From: SM23-73-3 sp964580215
GTDB taxonomy: Bacteria > Zixibacteria > MSB-5A5 > SM1-73
Direction of reading: 5' to 3'
DNA length: 64,000 bases
Assembly: GCA_964580215.1 (NCBI GenBank)
Contig: CAZOJT010000011.1
Location: 1-64,000 of the forward strand
Under the pieces are notes generated by a model. That model did not search any database and had not been told where the DNA came from. It saw only the letters and a program-made list of their open reading frames with translations. Below, piece by piece: positions 1 to 9,004 of this stretch (positions are counted from its first letter, which is position 1; every line of letters begins with the position of its first letter). Position numbers and translations under genes: made by a program.

Positions 1-115
1 ATATATAATACAAAAATGATTTCAAACCAAGGAGGTAGCCTTTCATAAAATTACATTCTGGGACACGTTCCTATATTATCTTCGGTAATCAGTTAGATTT
101 CCGATTAGCCACGGT

Positions 116-1156
116 CTAATTTTTCACTTTACCCCTCTGTAAAGTTAGATTATACCTCATGCTGTCTGCTTTACTCGATGGTTTCACAATGATCGTTTTA
201 AGTGGACTTTTGCTTCCGTATTTTACCCTCACTTTTTCATCTTTGCAATCAGAATACATGGCCGTTAATTTAGCAGTGAATTCGATGGCTTCTTTGCTTT
301 TCTTGCCCTGTAATATGGATATGGGGCTTCCCCAATCGGGCACTTCAAAAATGTAGTCCGTTTTTTGTTTTCTTTCAGCCAGTATCTTATTTTCCCCTTC
401 ATTCCTTCCCACCATGATCTTATTCTTTCCAAATCTGAAATGTCTGCCGACCTTCAGCAACAGAACGTCATTTGCCGTCACTTTTTTCTTATGTTCAAAC
501 AGATCCCTCAACTTGCTGGCAAACTCATTTTGTGTCAAAAGGCAACCACCTGCCGGGCAAGCAAACTCTTCCACGTTCAGTTTTCTGGCTAAATCAAATT
601 GGGGCTTTCGACTTTTTCCCTGCACGGTTAGGAGTTTTTCACGGTCAATCCAACCTTTTTTCTCTGGTTCGGTTACAGGAAGAAGCTTTCCGGATAATGG
701 TCTTAATATCTTGCCCTCCAGACCAGCTTCCCTTTCAATAAGGTTTAGCGCTCTTCTATGTTGCGACATAGGTCTTTGACCCAGGACTTCACCTGTAACA
801 ACAAACTTCGCTCCAAGTTCGATCAAAAGCTTTTTTGTCTTCTTCAACATATAAATCCTGCAGTCAATGCAAGGATTCATTCCCTTTCCGTAGCCATATT
901 TGGGTTTTCTTACAACTTTTAAATACTCTTCTCCTTTGCTCACTACTTTATAGGGAACACCAAACTTTTGGGCAATTTCTTTTGAAAAACATCTCCCTTT
1001 CTGATCACAAGTGCGAAAGGGGAATAAGAAATTAACTGCAATGACATCTATCCCCTGTTGTTGAACAAGCTTCAAAGCAAGCGTTGAATCAAGTCCACCC
1101 GACAGGAGTACAATTGCTTTAACTTTTTCTGTTTTCAGGTTTTTTCTCACACTCAT
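116..1156 (-). CDS. PP-loop tRNA-thiolation-like protein (MnmA/ThiI-related)
   Basis: The N-terminus carries the ATP-pyrophosphatase P-loop SGGLDS (residues 19-24), the signature of enzymes that adenylate a tRNA base or small substrate before sulfur insertion. A CxxC pair (NPCIDCR, near residue 95) and a second pair (CPAGGC, near residue 200) could carry sulfur or bind metal. The last ~100 residues are basic and resemble the NFACT-R-like RNA-binding tail found in one MnmA-like branch. At 346 residues it is close to MnmA in length but lacks the usual MnmA GGVDSS wording. The ATG is preceded by a GAGGTG ribosome-binding site. Known: PP-loop proteins activate U34, U8 or related tRNA positions. 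Inference: tRNA sulfurtransferase; the base modified cannot be read from the sequence. Confidence 0.7.
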   Translation of the reverse strand: MSVRKNLKTEKVKAIVLLSGGLDSTLALKLVQQQGIDVIAVNFLFPFRTCDQKGRCFSKEIAQKFGVPYKVVSKGEEYLKVVRKPKYGYGKGMNPCIDCRIYMLKKTKKLLIELGAKFVVTGEVLGQRPMSQHRRALNLIEREAGLEGKILRPLSGKLLPVTEPEKKGWIDREKLLTVQGKSRKPQFDLARKLNVEEFACPAGGCLLTQNEFASKLRDLFEHKKKVTANDVLLLKVGRHFRFGKNKIMVGRNEGENKILAERKQKTDYIFEVPDWGSPISILQGKKSKEAIEFTAKLTAMYSDCKDEKVRVKYGSKSPLKTIIVKPSSKADSMRYNLTLQRGKVKN

Positions 1157-1305
1157 TGCACCTCAAGCTCCATTATCGCCGTACTTATCGCTTTTCTACA
1201 ATCTTTGCAGGTCACATCAGAAACTTTGAATATTATACTTACACAATTCACCTTCTCTTTGAGGTTCTATAGAGTGCGATGTTTCATTAAATTATGTGTG
1301 AGGGG

Positions 1306-1500
1306 GCACTTTCTTGTCCGCTCAAACTTTGGGGTGACGGCAGAACATCGCCTTATTGTAACGGAAGGCTTTAGCTTTCCATTATGGAAACCTCCCTTCG
1401 ACAAGCTCAGGATAAGAAAGGTTTCCGCTACATCAAATCATGCGTAGGGGCGGACCTCCGTGTCCGCCTTTAGGGCGATGGCAGAGCATCGCCCCTACAG
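1306..1500. repeat. Cloverleaf-shaped intergenic repeat and decayed copy
   Basis: This is the main content of the 1157-1610 gap. The intact unit is 1444-1498: a 9-bp outer stem (GTAGGGGCG with CGCCCCTAC) encloses two hairpins, GGCGGAC/GTCCGCC and GGGCGATG/CATCGCCC. Around 1306-1360 a decayed copy keeps the pieces TTGTCCGC and GACGGCAGAACATCGCC. An element with the same architecture but a different sequence lies at 17423-17478. I see no gene in the gap. Confidence 0.75.
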
Positions 1501-1610
1501 AGGATCTGTTATTACCTCAAAGGTTCGTATTAAGTTGATAAAATCACTTAGTTGCTATATGGGGAAAACGCTGTGTTGAAGAAAACTCTAAGTTCAAAAA
1601 CCTTGGAATT

Positions 1611-2231
1611 CTACTCCAGAAGGTGTAGCCAGGTTCCCAGAAGAAAATATATTCTTCCGATCAAAAGAGACATACGGGACATGACCGTGTATCCGAAGGA
1701 GGCACCGAAGGAGATCATCAAGAACCAGATGCCGATTTTAGCCACTCCTCCAAAGGCGCCCTTGTGCTCCTTGGAGAAGAAGAAGTAGATGAGACCGGTA
1801 ATTACTCCCACGGTCAGGAGAATATTGTTGAAGGAGGTGAACCAATTATCAGTCCATAAGGGTAGCAAATTGGCTTGAATCTGAAGTATCAGATCACCTG
1901 AGCCGTAGCCCACTATGGTTATTCCGGCATATATTCCGATTATCAGCGCCATGGGCCAACGGGAGAGCCAACTGAATTTTTTGGTGAACCGGCTGAAAAG
2001 CATAATCCCGAAGGCGAAAGGAACCAAAAGAAGCAGTCTTCCCTCTTGGGTGAGGGGGTCCCACAGGTTGGGTCTAAAGACATTATGGTATTCCAATGTT
2101 GCCCAGTATCCGGCAGATATTCCCACAAAAAGGTGCTCGGCAAGCTTATAGAAAGGATTGTCCTTGTATAGAAATGAGAATATGAACAATGTCAAAAAAG
2201 CGCCTAACCAGATTCCAATTGTCTCCCACAC
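1611..2231 (-). CDS. Cassette 1 component A, six-helix membrane protein
   Basis: Last gene of the first copy of the triplicated cassette. It has 206 residues and about six hydrophobic segments by eye. The family core is visible: FLYKDNPFYKLAEHLFVG after helix 1, SKEHKGAFGG before the last helix and a C-terminal MSRMSLLIGR. These blocks recur in 4831-5460 and 8334-8990, so the three are paralogues. It lies 42 bp after component B of the same copy on the same strand, consistent with one transcript. I do not recognise a functionally characterised family; the charged conserved blocks between helices suggest protein-protein contacts in a complex rather than a carrier. It is an integral inner-membrane protein with unknown function. 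Confidence 0.8.
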   Translation of the reverse strand: MWETIGIWLGAFLTLFIFSFLYKDNPFYKLAEHLFVGISAGYWATLEYHNVFRPNLWDPLTQEGRLLLLVPFAFGIMLFSRFTKKFSWLSRWPMALIIGIYAGITIVGYGSGDLILQIQANLLPLWTDNWFTSFNNILLTVGVITGLIYFFFSKEHKGAFGGVAKIGIWFLMISFGASFGYTVMSRMSLLIGRIYFLLGTWLHLLE

Positions 2232-2273
2232 AGGCGTACCTCTTGTCTTTCAGCTTTCTCTCTTTAGAACTTG

Positions 2274-3122
2274 CTATCGTGAAACTTTCAGTTTTTTCTT
2301 CTTACCCTTGACTGAAAAATATGCGATGTTGCCGATCAAGATAAACAGGAAAACTATTATATGCGAAACCGACTGAGCATCCATCCCTCTTTTTGCAGTT
2401 CCGGGCCTTTTCAACAACTTTTCATATTCAGCCGCCCCCTTCATTCCTCCTAAAAGTCCCACCAGTTGGCCTGACTGAACATAGGGATAAAATTCAGGAG
2501 CACTCACCGCAGTGCATCCGGAGCCGAGTTTTACCTGATATCTGGATTGCACCTGAAGCACCCATTCCTTTGTTCCGGGCAGACCTCCGGAGATATTCAT
2601 CAAAAGAGCGATGTCATCGAAATTGGTCACGCCCTGCATGATGGGAATCTCCTCCACCTTGGTTCTCCGGGAATCTGTTGGAAAAGTCTTGGGTATGTTG
2701 GTCCCCATGGAGACCATCACCACCTCTCGCCCCTCCTTGAATCCCAAATTAACCCAATCCTCACCATACTTTTTATCAGGGAAATCCTCCAGAACTTCGG
2801 TCATAGCACGTTCGGCCAAAAGAGTTCCCGTAGCCCACAGCTGCATGACGATAACCTTATGACCGCGGGATAACAGATGATGGAACACCGCCAGGTTCAT
2901 GGGAAAAAGCTCAGGCATGGAACCGGGATCATAGTCGCATGAGACCAACACCTTGGATTCAGGGGGAAGATATTCTATGGCATCATAAAAGCTCTGAACC
3001 GGTGCGGTGACGGAAAAGTCCAAATTCATCGGCAAAAGTAGAGGGACGATAATTGCCAAAAAGATGAAGATGAATATGATCCTTCGATCCAGCCTCTCTA
3101 ATTTTTCCAGTATCTTCCTCAT
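2274..3122 (-). CDS. Cassette 1 component B, two-anchor globular protein
   Basis: 282 residues: a basic N-terminus and one anchor helix (about 14-34), a globular domain of ~210 residues, a second helix near 250-270 and a lysine-rich tail (KGKKKK). By the positive-inside rule the globular domain faces the periplasm. Blocks shared with 5469-6314 and 9005-9874 are VLVSCDYDPGSMPEL, VNLGFKEGREVV, GVTNFDDI, GGLPGTKEWV and LVGLLGGMKGAAEYE. The alternation of hydrophobic strands and small loops looks Rossmann-like, but no known nucleotide motif is seen. A ribosome-binding site (AAGGA) precedes the ATG. Function unknown; strict conservation of DYDPGSMPEL suggests a ligand or partner site. Confidence 0.8.
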   Translation of the reverse strand: MRKILEKLERLDRRIIFIFIFLAIIVPLLLPMNLDFSVTAPVQSFYDAIEYLPPESKVLVSCDYDPGSMPELFPMNLAVFHHLLSRGHKVIVMQLWATGTLLAERAMTEVLEDFPDKKYGEDWVNLGFKEGREVVMVSMGTNIPKTFPTDSRRTKVEEIPIMQGVTNFDDIALLMNISGGLPGTKEWVLQVQSRYQVKLGSGCTAVSAPEFYPYVQSGQLVGLLGGMKGAAEYEKLLKRPGTAKRGMDAQSVSHIIVFLFILIGNIAYFSVKGKKKKLKVSR

Positions 3123-3165
3123 AAACCGTCCTTAAGAAAAATCTCTTCTTAAAAAAGCTCGCGTC

Positions 3166-3810
3166 CTATTCCCCTCCCAGATAGGTTCTCTCCAGTCCGG
3201 TTAAGACCTTTAAAGCGGTGGAGATGGCTCCCAAAGCGGCGCCGATCATGATGGCCCTCTTCCCTGCCAATTGAGGAACGTTCATTATCCACTCGGTAAA
3301 GTCGGGAAAACCTGCCCACAGGCTCTCGCCCACCGGCACTCTCCCGATCATCACCAGAATGGCGGTCACTGCTAAAAGCGAAGCCTGAAAGGTTCTTATC
3401 CTGAAGGCGCGAAACGCCGCCGAGGCAATGAAAAACGCCAAAAGAGAAAACATGGTTGCTTGCAGAGGATACTGGGCATGGAAGTAAACCCAACCGAAGA
3501 TGGTTCCCTCACCGATTCCACCAAGGCGGATTCCCAAAATATCGAAGATGATCCCCACCGTGATCATGAAAAACAAACTTGCCACCAGGATAATCTTGTA
3601 GGGCCAGTCTCTCCCTTTTCTCTGTATGACATGAGAATTGATTCTTATCAGATTCGCAATCCCCAGCACGTAGGCAAAGGCAATAACGATTATGGCCCAC
3701 TGGCGAATGGTCTCGAAGATGGAGAGCACCTCCTTGTGGGGGATGAAATATTCCAGTATAAAGGAAATGCCGACTAAAAAACAGATGGCTATGGGTATCT
3801 CACGTCGCAT
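3166..3810 (-). CDS. Cassette 1 component C, six-helix membrane protein
   Basis: 214 residues with about six membrane helices. It opens with MRREIPIAI and closes with LTGLERTYLGGE; the same opening and closing blocks are in the copies at 6324-6953 and 9881-10528. The central block YPLQATMFSLLAFFIASAAFRAFR is also conserved. It lies between D (46 bp upstream) and B (43 bp downstream) on the minus strand. No catalytic or transporter motif is recognised. The C-terminal ERTYxGG(D/E) is the most conserved soluble stretch and would lie at the membrane face. Part of the putative envelope complex; function unknown. Confidence 0.8.
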   Translation of the reverse strand: MRREIPIAICFLVGISFILEYFIPHKEVLSIFETIRQWAIIVIAFAYVLGIANLIRINSHVIQRKGRDWPYKIILVASLFFMITVGIIFDILGIRLGGIGEGTIFGWVYFHAQYPLQATMFSLLAFFIASAAFRAFRIRTFQASLLAVTAILVMIGRVPVGESLWAGFPDFTEWIMNVPQLAGKRAIMIGAALGAISTALKVLTGLERTYLGGE

Positions 3811-3856
3811 AGAACACCAATTTAAGAGGAGTTAGTCTGCTTTGCTCATAATCAAT

Positions 3857-4804
3857 TCATTTTATGAAAAACCAGCGGGTGAATTGGGTTATCCCCAAAG
3901 TTTCCAAGATCGCTCCCAAACCTAATATGCCTATTATAATAGCTTTGGCTAAATCCGACCCTTTCAGGCTTCCCAAAAGCTTGGGTTCTTTGGAAAGATA
4001 GGCGCTGGTGGCAAAAAGCTCCTCGCCAATTATGGTATAGTCACAGGCCACCACAAAGAAAGGAAGCTGGTGAATGTTAGCCGTCCCTGCCACCTGTATA
4101 GCTCCGGTTAAAAACCCAGTTTCGGCTAACATCAAAGATTCGGCAAAAAATGAGCCGAACATCAAATTAGCCATGGGGCGGTCCCGAAGCATTATCCCCT
4201 GCACCCCGGCCGCATAGGCAAACTGCTCGTCGGAGATATAGCGAACATTATCTCTGTTGTAGGCATCCGGTCTGCCTGCAGCCGCATACCCTTCCTTTAC
4301 CCTCTCCTCCGCCACCGGAACCACAAATGGTCTGCATATGGGAACAAATAAAGGGATATCGTATGCCGCCACCATCTTTGCCACGTTCCCTAAAATTATC
4401 ATGGCCGCAATCGTCTGGATTTGATTAACGTCCTCGATTCCCGGCACGAAAAGCACCGGCCGGCCCATCTCGGTGGCTCTGCCCACCGCCTCCTCGATGG
4501 CATCCAATCCGGCGATTCTTCGAATGAAAAGGCTTTTCCCTCTTTTCGCCCGTTCGACAAAGAAGATTATCACTCCAAAGAAGAAGACCAGAAATAACAG
4601 CATGTTTACCCGGTTAGGATTGAACCAGCTTTCGGACAAATCCTCCTGGGCAAAAGACAAGGTTGGGTCAATCAGAAAAAAACAAAGAAAGAGGAATAAG
4701 AGTCTGAGAAAAGGATTAGACTTCACGTTTGCATTGGAAAGAGAAAATTCATTATTTGGCTGGATTTCCACTTGGGCCGACGAAACGATGAGAATCGGCA
4801 CCAT
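3857..4804 (-). CDS. Cassette 1 component D, DUF6754-like, lacks Fn3 domain
   Basis: 315 residues. A hydrophobic signal segment ending SFAQ (about 34-53) is followed by a short linker, an anchor helix (NMLLFLVFFFGVIIFFV), a soluble DUF6754-like domain of ~200 residues and a C-terminal helix. Conserved blocks are GLDAIEEAVGRATEMGRPV, AAGRPDAYN, FFAESLMLAETG, QVAGTANIHQLPFFV and CDYTIIGEELFATSAYLS. Compared with paralogues at 6967-8214 and 10550-11797 (415 residues each) it lacks the ~100-residue fibronectin type III-like domain between signal and anchor. The ATG at 4804 has no good ribosome-binding site, so an internal GTG (4726) is possible. The basic residues after the anchor place the DUF6754 domain in the cytoplasm. 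It starts 26 bp after cassette 2, probably in the same transcript. Confidence 0.78.
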   Translation of the reverse strand: MVPILIVSSAQVEIQPNNEFSLSNANVKSNPFLRLLFLFLCFFLIDPTLSFAQEDLSESWFNPNRVNMLLFLVFFFGVIIFFVERAKRGKSLFIRRIAGLDAIEEAVGRATEMGRPVLFVPGIEDVNQIQTIAAMIILGNVAKMVAAYDIPLFVPICRPFVVPVAEERVKEGYAAAGRPDAYNRDNVRYISDEQFAYAAGVQGIMLRDRPMANLMFGSFFAESLMLAETGFLTGAIQVAGTANIHQLPFFVVACDYTIIGEELFATSAYLSKEPKLLGSLKGSDLAKAIIIGILGLGAILETLGITQFTRWFFIK

Positions 4805-4830
4805 TCACAGGATAGATTAAGCATCGGAGA

Positions 4831-5460
4831 CTAAAATAGAGCACTCCACAGTGAAGCGAAGTAGTCCCGCAGGAAGACGACCCTCTCCGCCAAAAGGGCC
4901 ACTCTGCCCATAACCGTCATGCCAAATCCTGCGCCGAAACCTACCATCAGAGTCCAGATGCCGAATGTGGCTGCTACGCCAAAAGCCCCCTTGTGTTGCT
5001 TGGAGAAATAGAAGTAGGTCAAGGCACAGAACACCATAATTATTATCATTACGTTGGTAATCAGAGGCCAACTGGTAAAGCCGACCGGAAGCATGGTCGC
5101 GCTCAATTGTCTGATCACGTAGTTTTGCAAATATAAAGGGATGGCCAGTCCGGCCCCACTCCCGATAACGAAACCCAGAGTGGGTCGGGAGAGCCACTGC
5201 CATTTCTTGGAGAAACGTGCCCACATCAATAACCCTAATATCCCGGGGATGATATACCAGAACTTGCCATCTCTTATGGGATGGATAAGCTTGGGCAGAA
5301 AGGCGTTGTAAAACAAAATCATGGCAAAATAGCCGGCTGATACCCCTACCACCAAGTGCTCGGCGAACTTATAGAAAGGGTTATCTTTATACAGAAAGGA
5401 GTAAATACACAGTACCAAAAGGGCGGCCACCCCATTCCAGATTAGTTCTGCTGTTCCCAT
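4831..5460 (-). CDS. Cassette 2 component A, six-helix membrane protein
   Basis: I chose the ATG at 5460 (MGTAELIWNGV) because the longer frame to 5574 runs back through component B and adds a non-conserved His-rich stretch; the short start aligns with the other two copies. The 209-residue product keeps FLYKDNPFYKFAEHLVVGVS, SKQHKGAFG and a TVMGRVALLAERV equivalent of the C-terminal block. It is the last gene of cassette 2, 8 bp after component B. Sequence drift in the C-terminal block (MGRVALLAER against MSRMSLLIGR) sets it apart from copies 1 and 3, which resemble each other more. Integral membrane protein, function unknown. Confidence 0.8.
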   Translation of the reverse strand: MGTAELIWNGVAALLVLCIYSFLYKDNPFYKFAEHLVVGVSAGYFAMILFYNAFLPKLIHPIRDGKFWYIIPGILGLLMWARFSKKWQWLSRPTLGFVIGSGAGLAIPLYLQNYVIRQLSATMLPVGFTSWPLITNVMIIIMVFCALTYFYFSKQHKGAFGVAATFGIWTLMVGFGAGFGMTVMGRVALLAERVVFLRDYFASLWSALF

Positions 5461-5468
5461 GGTTTTTC

Positions 5469-6314
5469 CTATTTTTTTCTTTTTGACATGAAATATCCAA
5501 CGTTTCCAATGACTATGAATAGTATTATCACTATGTGAGTGGTGGTCTGAATGGGCATGCTCTTGGAGGCCCACAGTTGGCCTTTCTCTCTGGAGATGTA
5601 TCCTCCCCTCTCAGCCAGATACTCATATTCTGCCGCTCCCTTCATCCCTCCGATCAGGCCAAAGATTTGACCGGATTGCAAAAAAGGATAATAGTCCGCA
5701 GTCATAACTCCGGTCACCCCTATGGCCAGCTTGGCATTGTAGCGTCCGTTGGCATAATTTATCCAATATTCCGTTCCACTGCCTCCTGAGATATTGATTA
5801 TCGCTTTCACATTGTCAAAATTAGTCATATTTCTCATCATGGGTAAAGAATCCAGCGGGGTGCCGTAGTAGTCCTCAGGAAAGGGAATCCTGAAGTTCTG
5901 TCCCATGGCTAATATGGTGATTCCCGGATAGGGCTTGTATCCCAAATAGACATAGTCGACTCCATTGACTTTTCCGTATTCTTCAGCCACTTGGGCCACT
6001 ACCTGTTCCACCATACCGGGACCGTTTTGATGTAAACAGCATAGCAAAAGTTTTACGTCTTTGGAAAAGCACTGCCTGGTTATGGCGTAAGACATCGGAT
6101 GAAGCTCAGCCATGACCTCTGGAGCATAGTCTACCCCGATCATCAACACCTCTCCCGGCACCAGGCTCTCCACAAAATCATATACACTTCTGGCCTCCGG
6201 GGTGACGTAGAGCGGAACCGCAAAAGACCAGATCGCGGTTACCACTACCACCAACCCTATCACCAGATAGACCCAGCGCCTATCTAAATTCATCATCCTT
6301 TCGTAAAAGGTCAT
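5469..6314 (-). CDS. Cassette 2 component B, two-anchor globular protein
   Basis: 281 residues with the family plan: cytoplasmic N-terminus MTFYERMMNLDRRW, helix, periplasmic domain, C-terminal helix, lysine/arginine tail. Shared blocks are VLMIGVDYAPEVMAELHPM, DYVYLGYKPYPG, MMRNMTNFDNV, GGSGTEYWI and FGLIGGMKGAAEYE. Copy 2 departs from copies 1 and 3 in the first block (DYAPEVMAEL in place of DYDPGSMPEL) and loses PGT before the W of the GTxxW block. The Asp and the terminal GGMKGAAEYE stay fixed, so these are the residues to suspect for function. Lies 9 bp after component C. Confidence 0.8.
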   Translation of the reverse strand: MTFYERMMNLDRRWVYLVIGLVVVVTAIWSFAVPLYVTPEARSVYDFVESLVPGEVLMIGVDYAPEVMAELHPMSYAITRQCFSKDVKLLLCCLHQNGPGMVEQVVAQVAEEYGKVNGVDYVYLGYKPYPGITILAMGQNFRIPFPEDYYGTPLDSLPMMRNMTNFDNVKAIINISGGSGTEYWINYANGRYNAKLAIGVTGVMTADYYPFLQSGQIFGLIGGMKGAAEYEYLAERGGYISREKGQLWASKSMPIQTTTHIVIILFIVIGNVGYFMSKRKK

Positions 6315-6323
6315 TTCTCCTCC

Positions 6324-6953
6324 TCAATCTCTTCCCATATAGCCTCTCTCAATTCCTAACATAATCTTTAAGGCGGTAGCAGTCGCCCCCAGACCTACAC
6401 CTAACCAGAAAGCCCTCTTGGCTGCCATGTTGGGCACCGTCAAGATAAAATTAACCAACCACTGATTTACAGCGGACAGGGGACCTAAGGGGACCAATCT
6501 CAACATGATTATTATTGCCGAAACAAGCAGGATAGTAGCCAAAACTGTTCGGGCCCGGAAGGCCCGGTAGGCGGCAGAGGCGATATAGAAAGCCAAAAGT
6601 GAGAACATGGCCGCCTGTATGGGAATGTAAATATATTCGAAGATGTCCATGAAAAGAGTGCCGTATTTGAGGCTATCCTGATAGTGTGGAACCAAGCCAA
6701 CGAACACCATGACGAACAGCCCCACCAGGGCCACCACGCTGTATCCCCAGCCTTCTGCTTTTTTCCTAACTTTGGTCACCATCATGTTGGTCAGGCTATA
6801 CAAACCTAAAGCCATGGCAAAACAGCCGATCACCATGGTCCAATCCAAAGCCCACTCATATAACGTTTCAAACTCTTCTCGGGGGATAAAATACTGAATT
6901 AACATGAAGAAACCGACACCGGCGACAACAGCGATAGGTAACGTTCTGCGCAT
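6324..6953 (-). CDS. Cassette 2 component C, six-helix membrane protein
   Basis: 209 residues, about six helices, opening MRRTLPIAVV and closing MLGIERGYMGRD. Copy 2 has RGYMGRD where copies 1 and 3 have RTYxGG(D/E). The central PIQAAMFSLLAFYIASAAYR block matches the other copies. Spacing to D2 upstream is 13 bp and to B2 downstream is 9 bp, indicating tight co-translation. No enzymatic motif is visible. Confidence 0.8.
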   Translation of the reverse strand: MRRTLPIAVVAGVGFFMLIQYFIPREEFETLYEWALDWTMVIGCFAMALGLYSLTNMMVTKVRKKAEGWGYSVVALVGLFVMVFVGLVPHYQDSLKYGTLFMDIFEYIYIPIQAAMFSLLAFYIASAAYRAFRARTVLATILLVSAIIIMLRLVPLGPLSAVNQWLVNFILTVPNMAAKRAFWLGVGLGATATALKIMLGIERGYMGRD

Positions 6954-6966
6954 TTTTATCTCCTAA

Positions 6967-8214
6967 TTAGAGCTGCACTGCAAACAAGTTCAAGAAAAAC
7001 TGGAAATTAAAAGTGGCTGCCAGAGCACCCAGGATTAAAGCGAGCATGACCACTGCCTTCCCCCAGTCCTGACCCTTCAAGGTTCCCAGAAGTGTCGGCT
7101 CCCTTCCCAGATAGGCTGAGGCCGCATAAAGTTCTTCCCCAATTAGAGTGTAATCTGTGGCTGCGACGAAGAAGGGAATCTGAGCGATCTCGTCCGTGCC
7201 GGAAATCTGGATAGAGCCGGCCAAAGAGCCGGTCTCAGCCAAAAGCAAGGACTCAGCATAAAACTTCCCCAGGTAAAAATTGGTGGCTGGCTTTTCCCTG
7301 AGCATTATCCCATTCACCCCGGCCACATAAGCAAACTGCATGGAGGTCAGATAATATATGTTCTCCTCTTTATACTGATCCGGTCTTCCTGCTTCCAAAT
7401 AGGCCGCTCTGACCGTCTCCTGCGCCACTGCCATAACTATTGGATCACAGCAGGGAATCAAAATCGGAGTTTGATACTCTGCCACCTTCTTGGCTACCCT
7501 GCTCAAAATCGTAAACGAAGCTATGGTAGCTATCATGTCTGCGCTGCCCAACCCTAAAATATATAGAATGGGCTTACCCATCTCCGTGGCTCTACCTATG
7601 GCGTCATCCACCGCCTCGATCCCGGCTAGAGGACGGATATAAAGCTTCTTCCCCTTCCGGGCCACAGTGATGAAAACAAGGCAGAAAGTGGAAAAGAGCA
7701 GCACGGCCACCACCACCGGGGTTTTGCCGGTGTGGTACCACTGGCCATAGGCATGAGCGGGCGGAGAGACCTCCGAATCAGAGAAAAGCCCATCGCCTCT
7801 TGCCCTGACCTTATAGTAGAAATCTTTGTGCGGGGGAAGATAGTTGGCGTCTTCTTTTTCCTTAGCCCCTTTGTCCTCGAAGACGTTCTCTCCGGCAGGA
7901 GCCAGTCCTCGCACCTCGAATTCACCATCAGGGGAATCAGACCTTAATACCTCGTAGGACACCACGTTATTCCGGCCGGCTCCATCATCTACAGAAAGCT
8001 TCCAGCTAACAGTGATGGAATGCCCGTTGTCATTCGGGGTGTCAAAGGCTTTAACTTCCGTGGGAGGTGCCGGAGGTTGGGCTAAAGAATCCTCCAAAAC
8101 TTCAGCTTCTCCCTCTTCTTGAGCAAAAGAGACACAAAACCCTAAGAATAGAAGAGGAATTACAAGCAATAGAATTCGCAAAAATTTGTTCCGGAAAACG
8201 CTTCTTTTTATCAT
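6967..8214 (-). CDS. Cassette 2 component D, Fn3 plus DUF6754-like domain
   Basis: 415 residues: signal peptide ending SFAQ, acidic linker, a fibronectin type III-like domain (about 48-150, with PPAPPTEVKAFDTPND and YYKVRARGDG), a membrane helix (near 165-185) and the DUF6754-like domain. Blocks: GRATEMGKPILYILG, EAGRPDQYKEEN, FYAESLLLAETG, QISGTDEIAQIPFFV, ATDYTLIGEELYAASAYLG. A C-terminal helix ends the protein. Topology inferred from charge: Fn3 outside, DUF6754 inside. First gene of cassette 2; a hairpin repeat separates it from cassette 3. Fn3 domains often mediate protein contacts, so it could dock an envelope partner; this is inference. Confidence 0.82.
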   Translation of the reverse strand: MIKRSVFRNKFLRILLLVIPLLFLGFCVSFAQEEGEAEVLEDSLAQPPAPPTEVKAFDTPNDNGHSITVSWKLSVDDGAGRNNVVSYEVLRSDSPDGEFEVRGLAPAGENVFEDKGAKEKEDANYLPPHKDFYYKVRARGDGLFSDSEVSPPAHAYGQWYHTGKTPVVVAVLLFSTFCLVFITVARKGKKLYIRPLAGIEAVDDAIGRATEMGKPILYILGLGSADMIATIASFTILSRVAKKVAEYQTPILIPCCDPIVMAVAQETVRAAYLEAGRPDQYKEENIYYLTSMQFAYVAGVNGIMLREKPATNFYLGKFYAESLLLAETGSLAGSIQISGTDEIAQIPFFVAATDYTLIGEELYAASAYLGREPTLLGTLKGQDWGKAVVMLALILGALAATFNFQFFLNLFAVQL

Positions 8215-8235
8215 CTTAGCTCCTTAACAAAACTG

Positions 8236-8314
8236 TCAACGGATGCAGCGGATTCAACGGATTTCATCTGCTTAATCCGTTGACTTCATCCGCTCAATCC
8301 GTTCCATCCGTTGA
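8236..8314. repeat. Hairpin repeat between cassettes 2 and 3
   Basis: A 10-bp inverted pair (TCAACGGATG at 8236-8245 and CATCCGTTGA at 8305-8314) encloses further runs of the ATCCGTT/AACGGAT word. On the minus strand the right arm is followed by CAGTTTTGTT, a weak T-tract, so it might lower readthrough from cassette 3 into cassette 2. It may equally be a dispersed repeat with no role. Confidence 0.55.
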
Positions 8315-8333
8315 TAGTCCTATAACCAACTCA

Positions 8334-8990
8334 TCAAATCAAACCCAGCCAATTGCTGAAAAGAAAATACATTCTACCGATTAAAAGCGACATACGGCTC
8401 ATCACCGTATATCCGAATAGCGCTCCAAAGGTAATCATCAGAAACCAGATTCCCACCCGGGCGGCTCCTCCAAATGCACCTTTGTGTTCTTTGGAGAAGA
8501 AGAAGTAGATCAAACCGCAGAAGGTTCCCACCACTATCACGATGTTCCCGACGGTGGTGTGCAGATTTCCGCCGACAAACAAGGGCAAGATGGTCCCCTT
8601 CACCTGAATTATGCCGTTGCTCTGTAAGTAACGGGTGAACTGCAAACCGGCGGTGGTTCCCACCACGAAAGCTAAAGACCATCGGGATAACCAACCCACC
8701 TTGGGGAAAAGTCTTAGCAACATCAAAACCCCCAAAAAACCTCCTATAAGATATATCCAGTGATAATCTATCCTACCGTTTGTGACAAGCTCGGTATAAG
8801 CTAACGCCAGATTGTCCACTAATTTGGGCAAAAAGTACTGCCAGAAGATGACCACAAACCAGTAGCCGGCTGATACGCCTACAAACAGCGCCTCAGAGAA
8901 TTTATAGAAGGGGTTATCTTTATATAGAAAGCTGAAAATACCTAAAGTCAGGATAGCACCGATCCACACTCCCACAACTTCTCCACTCAT
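8334..8990 (-). CDS. Cassette 3 component A, six-helix membrane protein
   Basis: 218 residues with six membrane segments by eye. Blocks FLYKDNPFYKFSEALFVGVS, SKEHKGAFGG and MSRMSLLIGRMYFL match copy 1 closely and copy 2 less well. It has a longer loop between helices 2 and 3 than copies 1 and 2 (PKLVDNLALAYTELVTNGR). It lies 14 bp after B3. Inner-membrane component of the putative complex; function unknown. Confidence 0.8.
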   Translation of the reverse strand: MSGEVVGVWIGAILTLGIFSFLYKDNPFYKFSEALFVGVSAGYWFVVIFWQYFLPKLVDNLALAYTELVTNGRIDYHWIYLIGGFLGVLMLLRLFPKVGWLSRWSLAFVVGTTAGLQFTRYLQSNGIIQVKGTILPLFVGGNLHTTVGNIVIVVGTFCGLIYFFFSKEHKGAFGGAARVGIWFLMITFGALFGYTVMSRMSLLIGRMYFLFSNWLGLI

Positions 8991-9004
8991 CTTTCAACCT
9001 CCAG

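Noticed and set aside
5461..5574. Longer start for cassette 2 component A
   Set aside because: The extra residues overlap component B and are absent from the paralogues.
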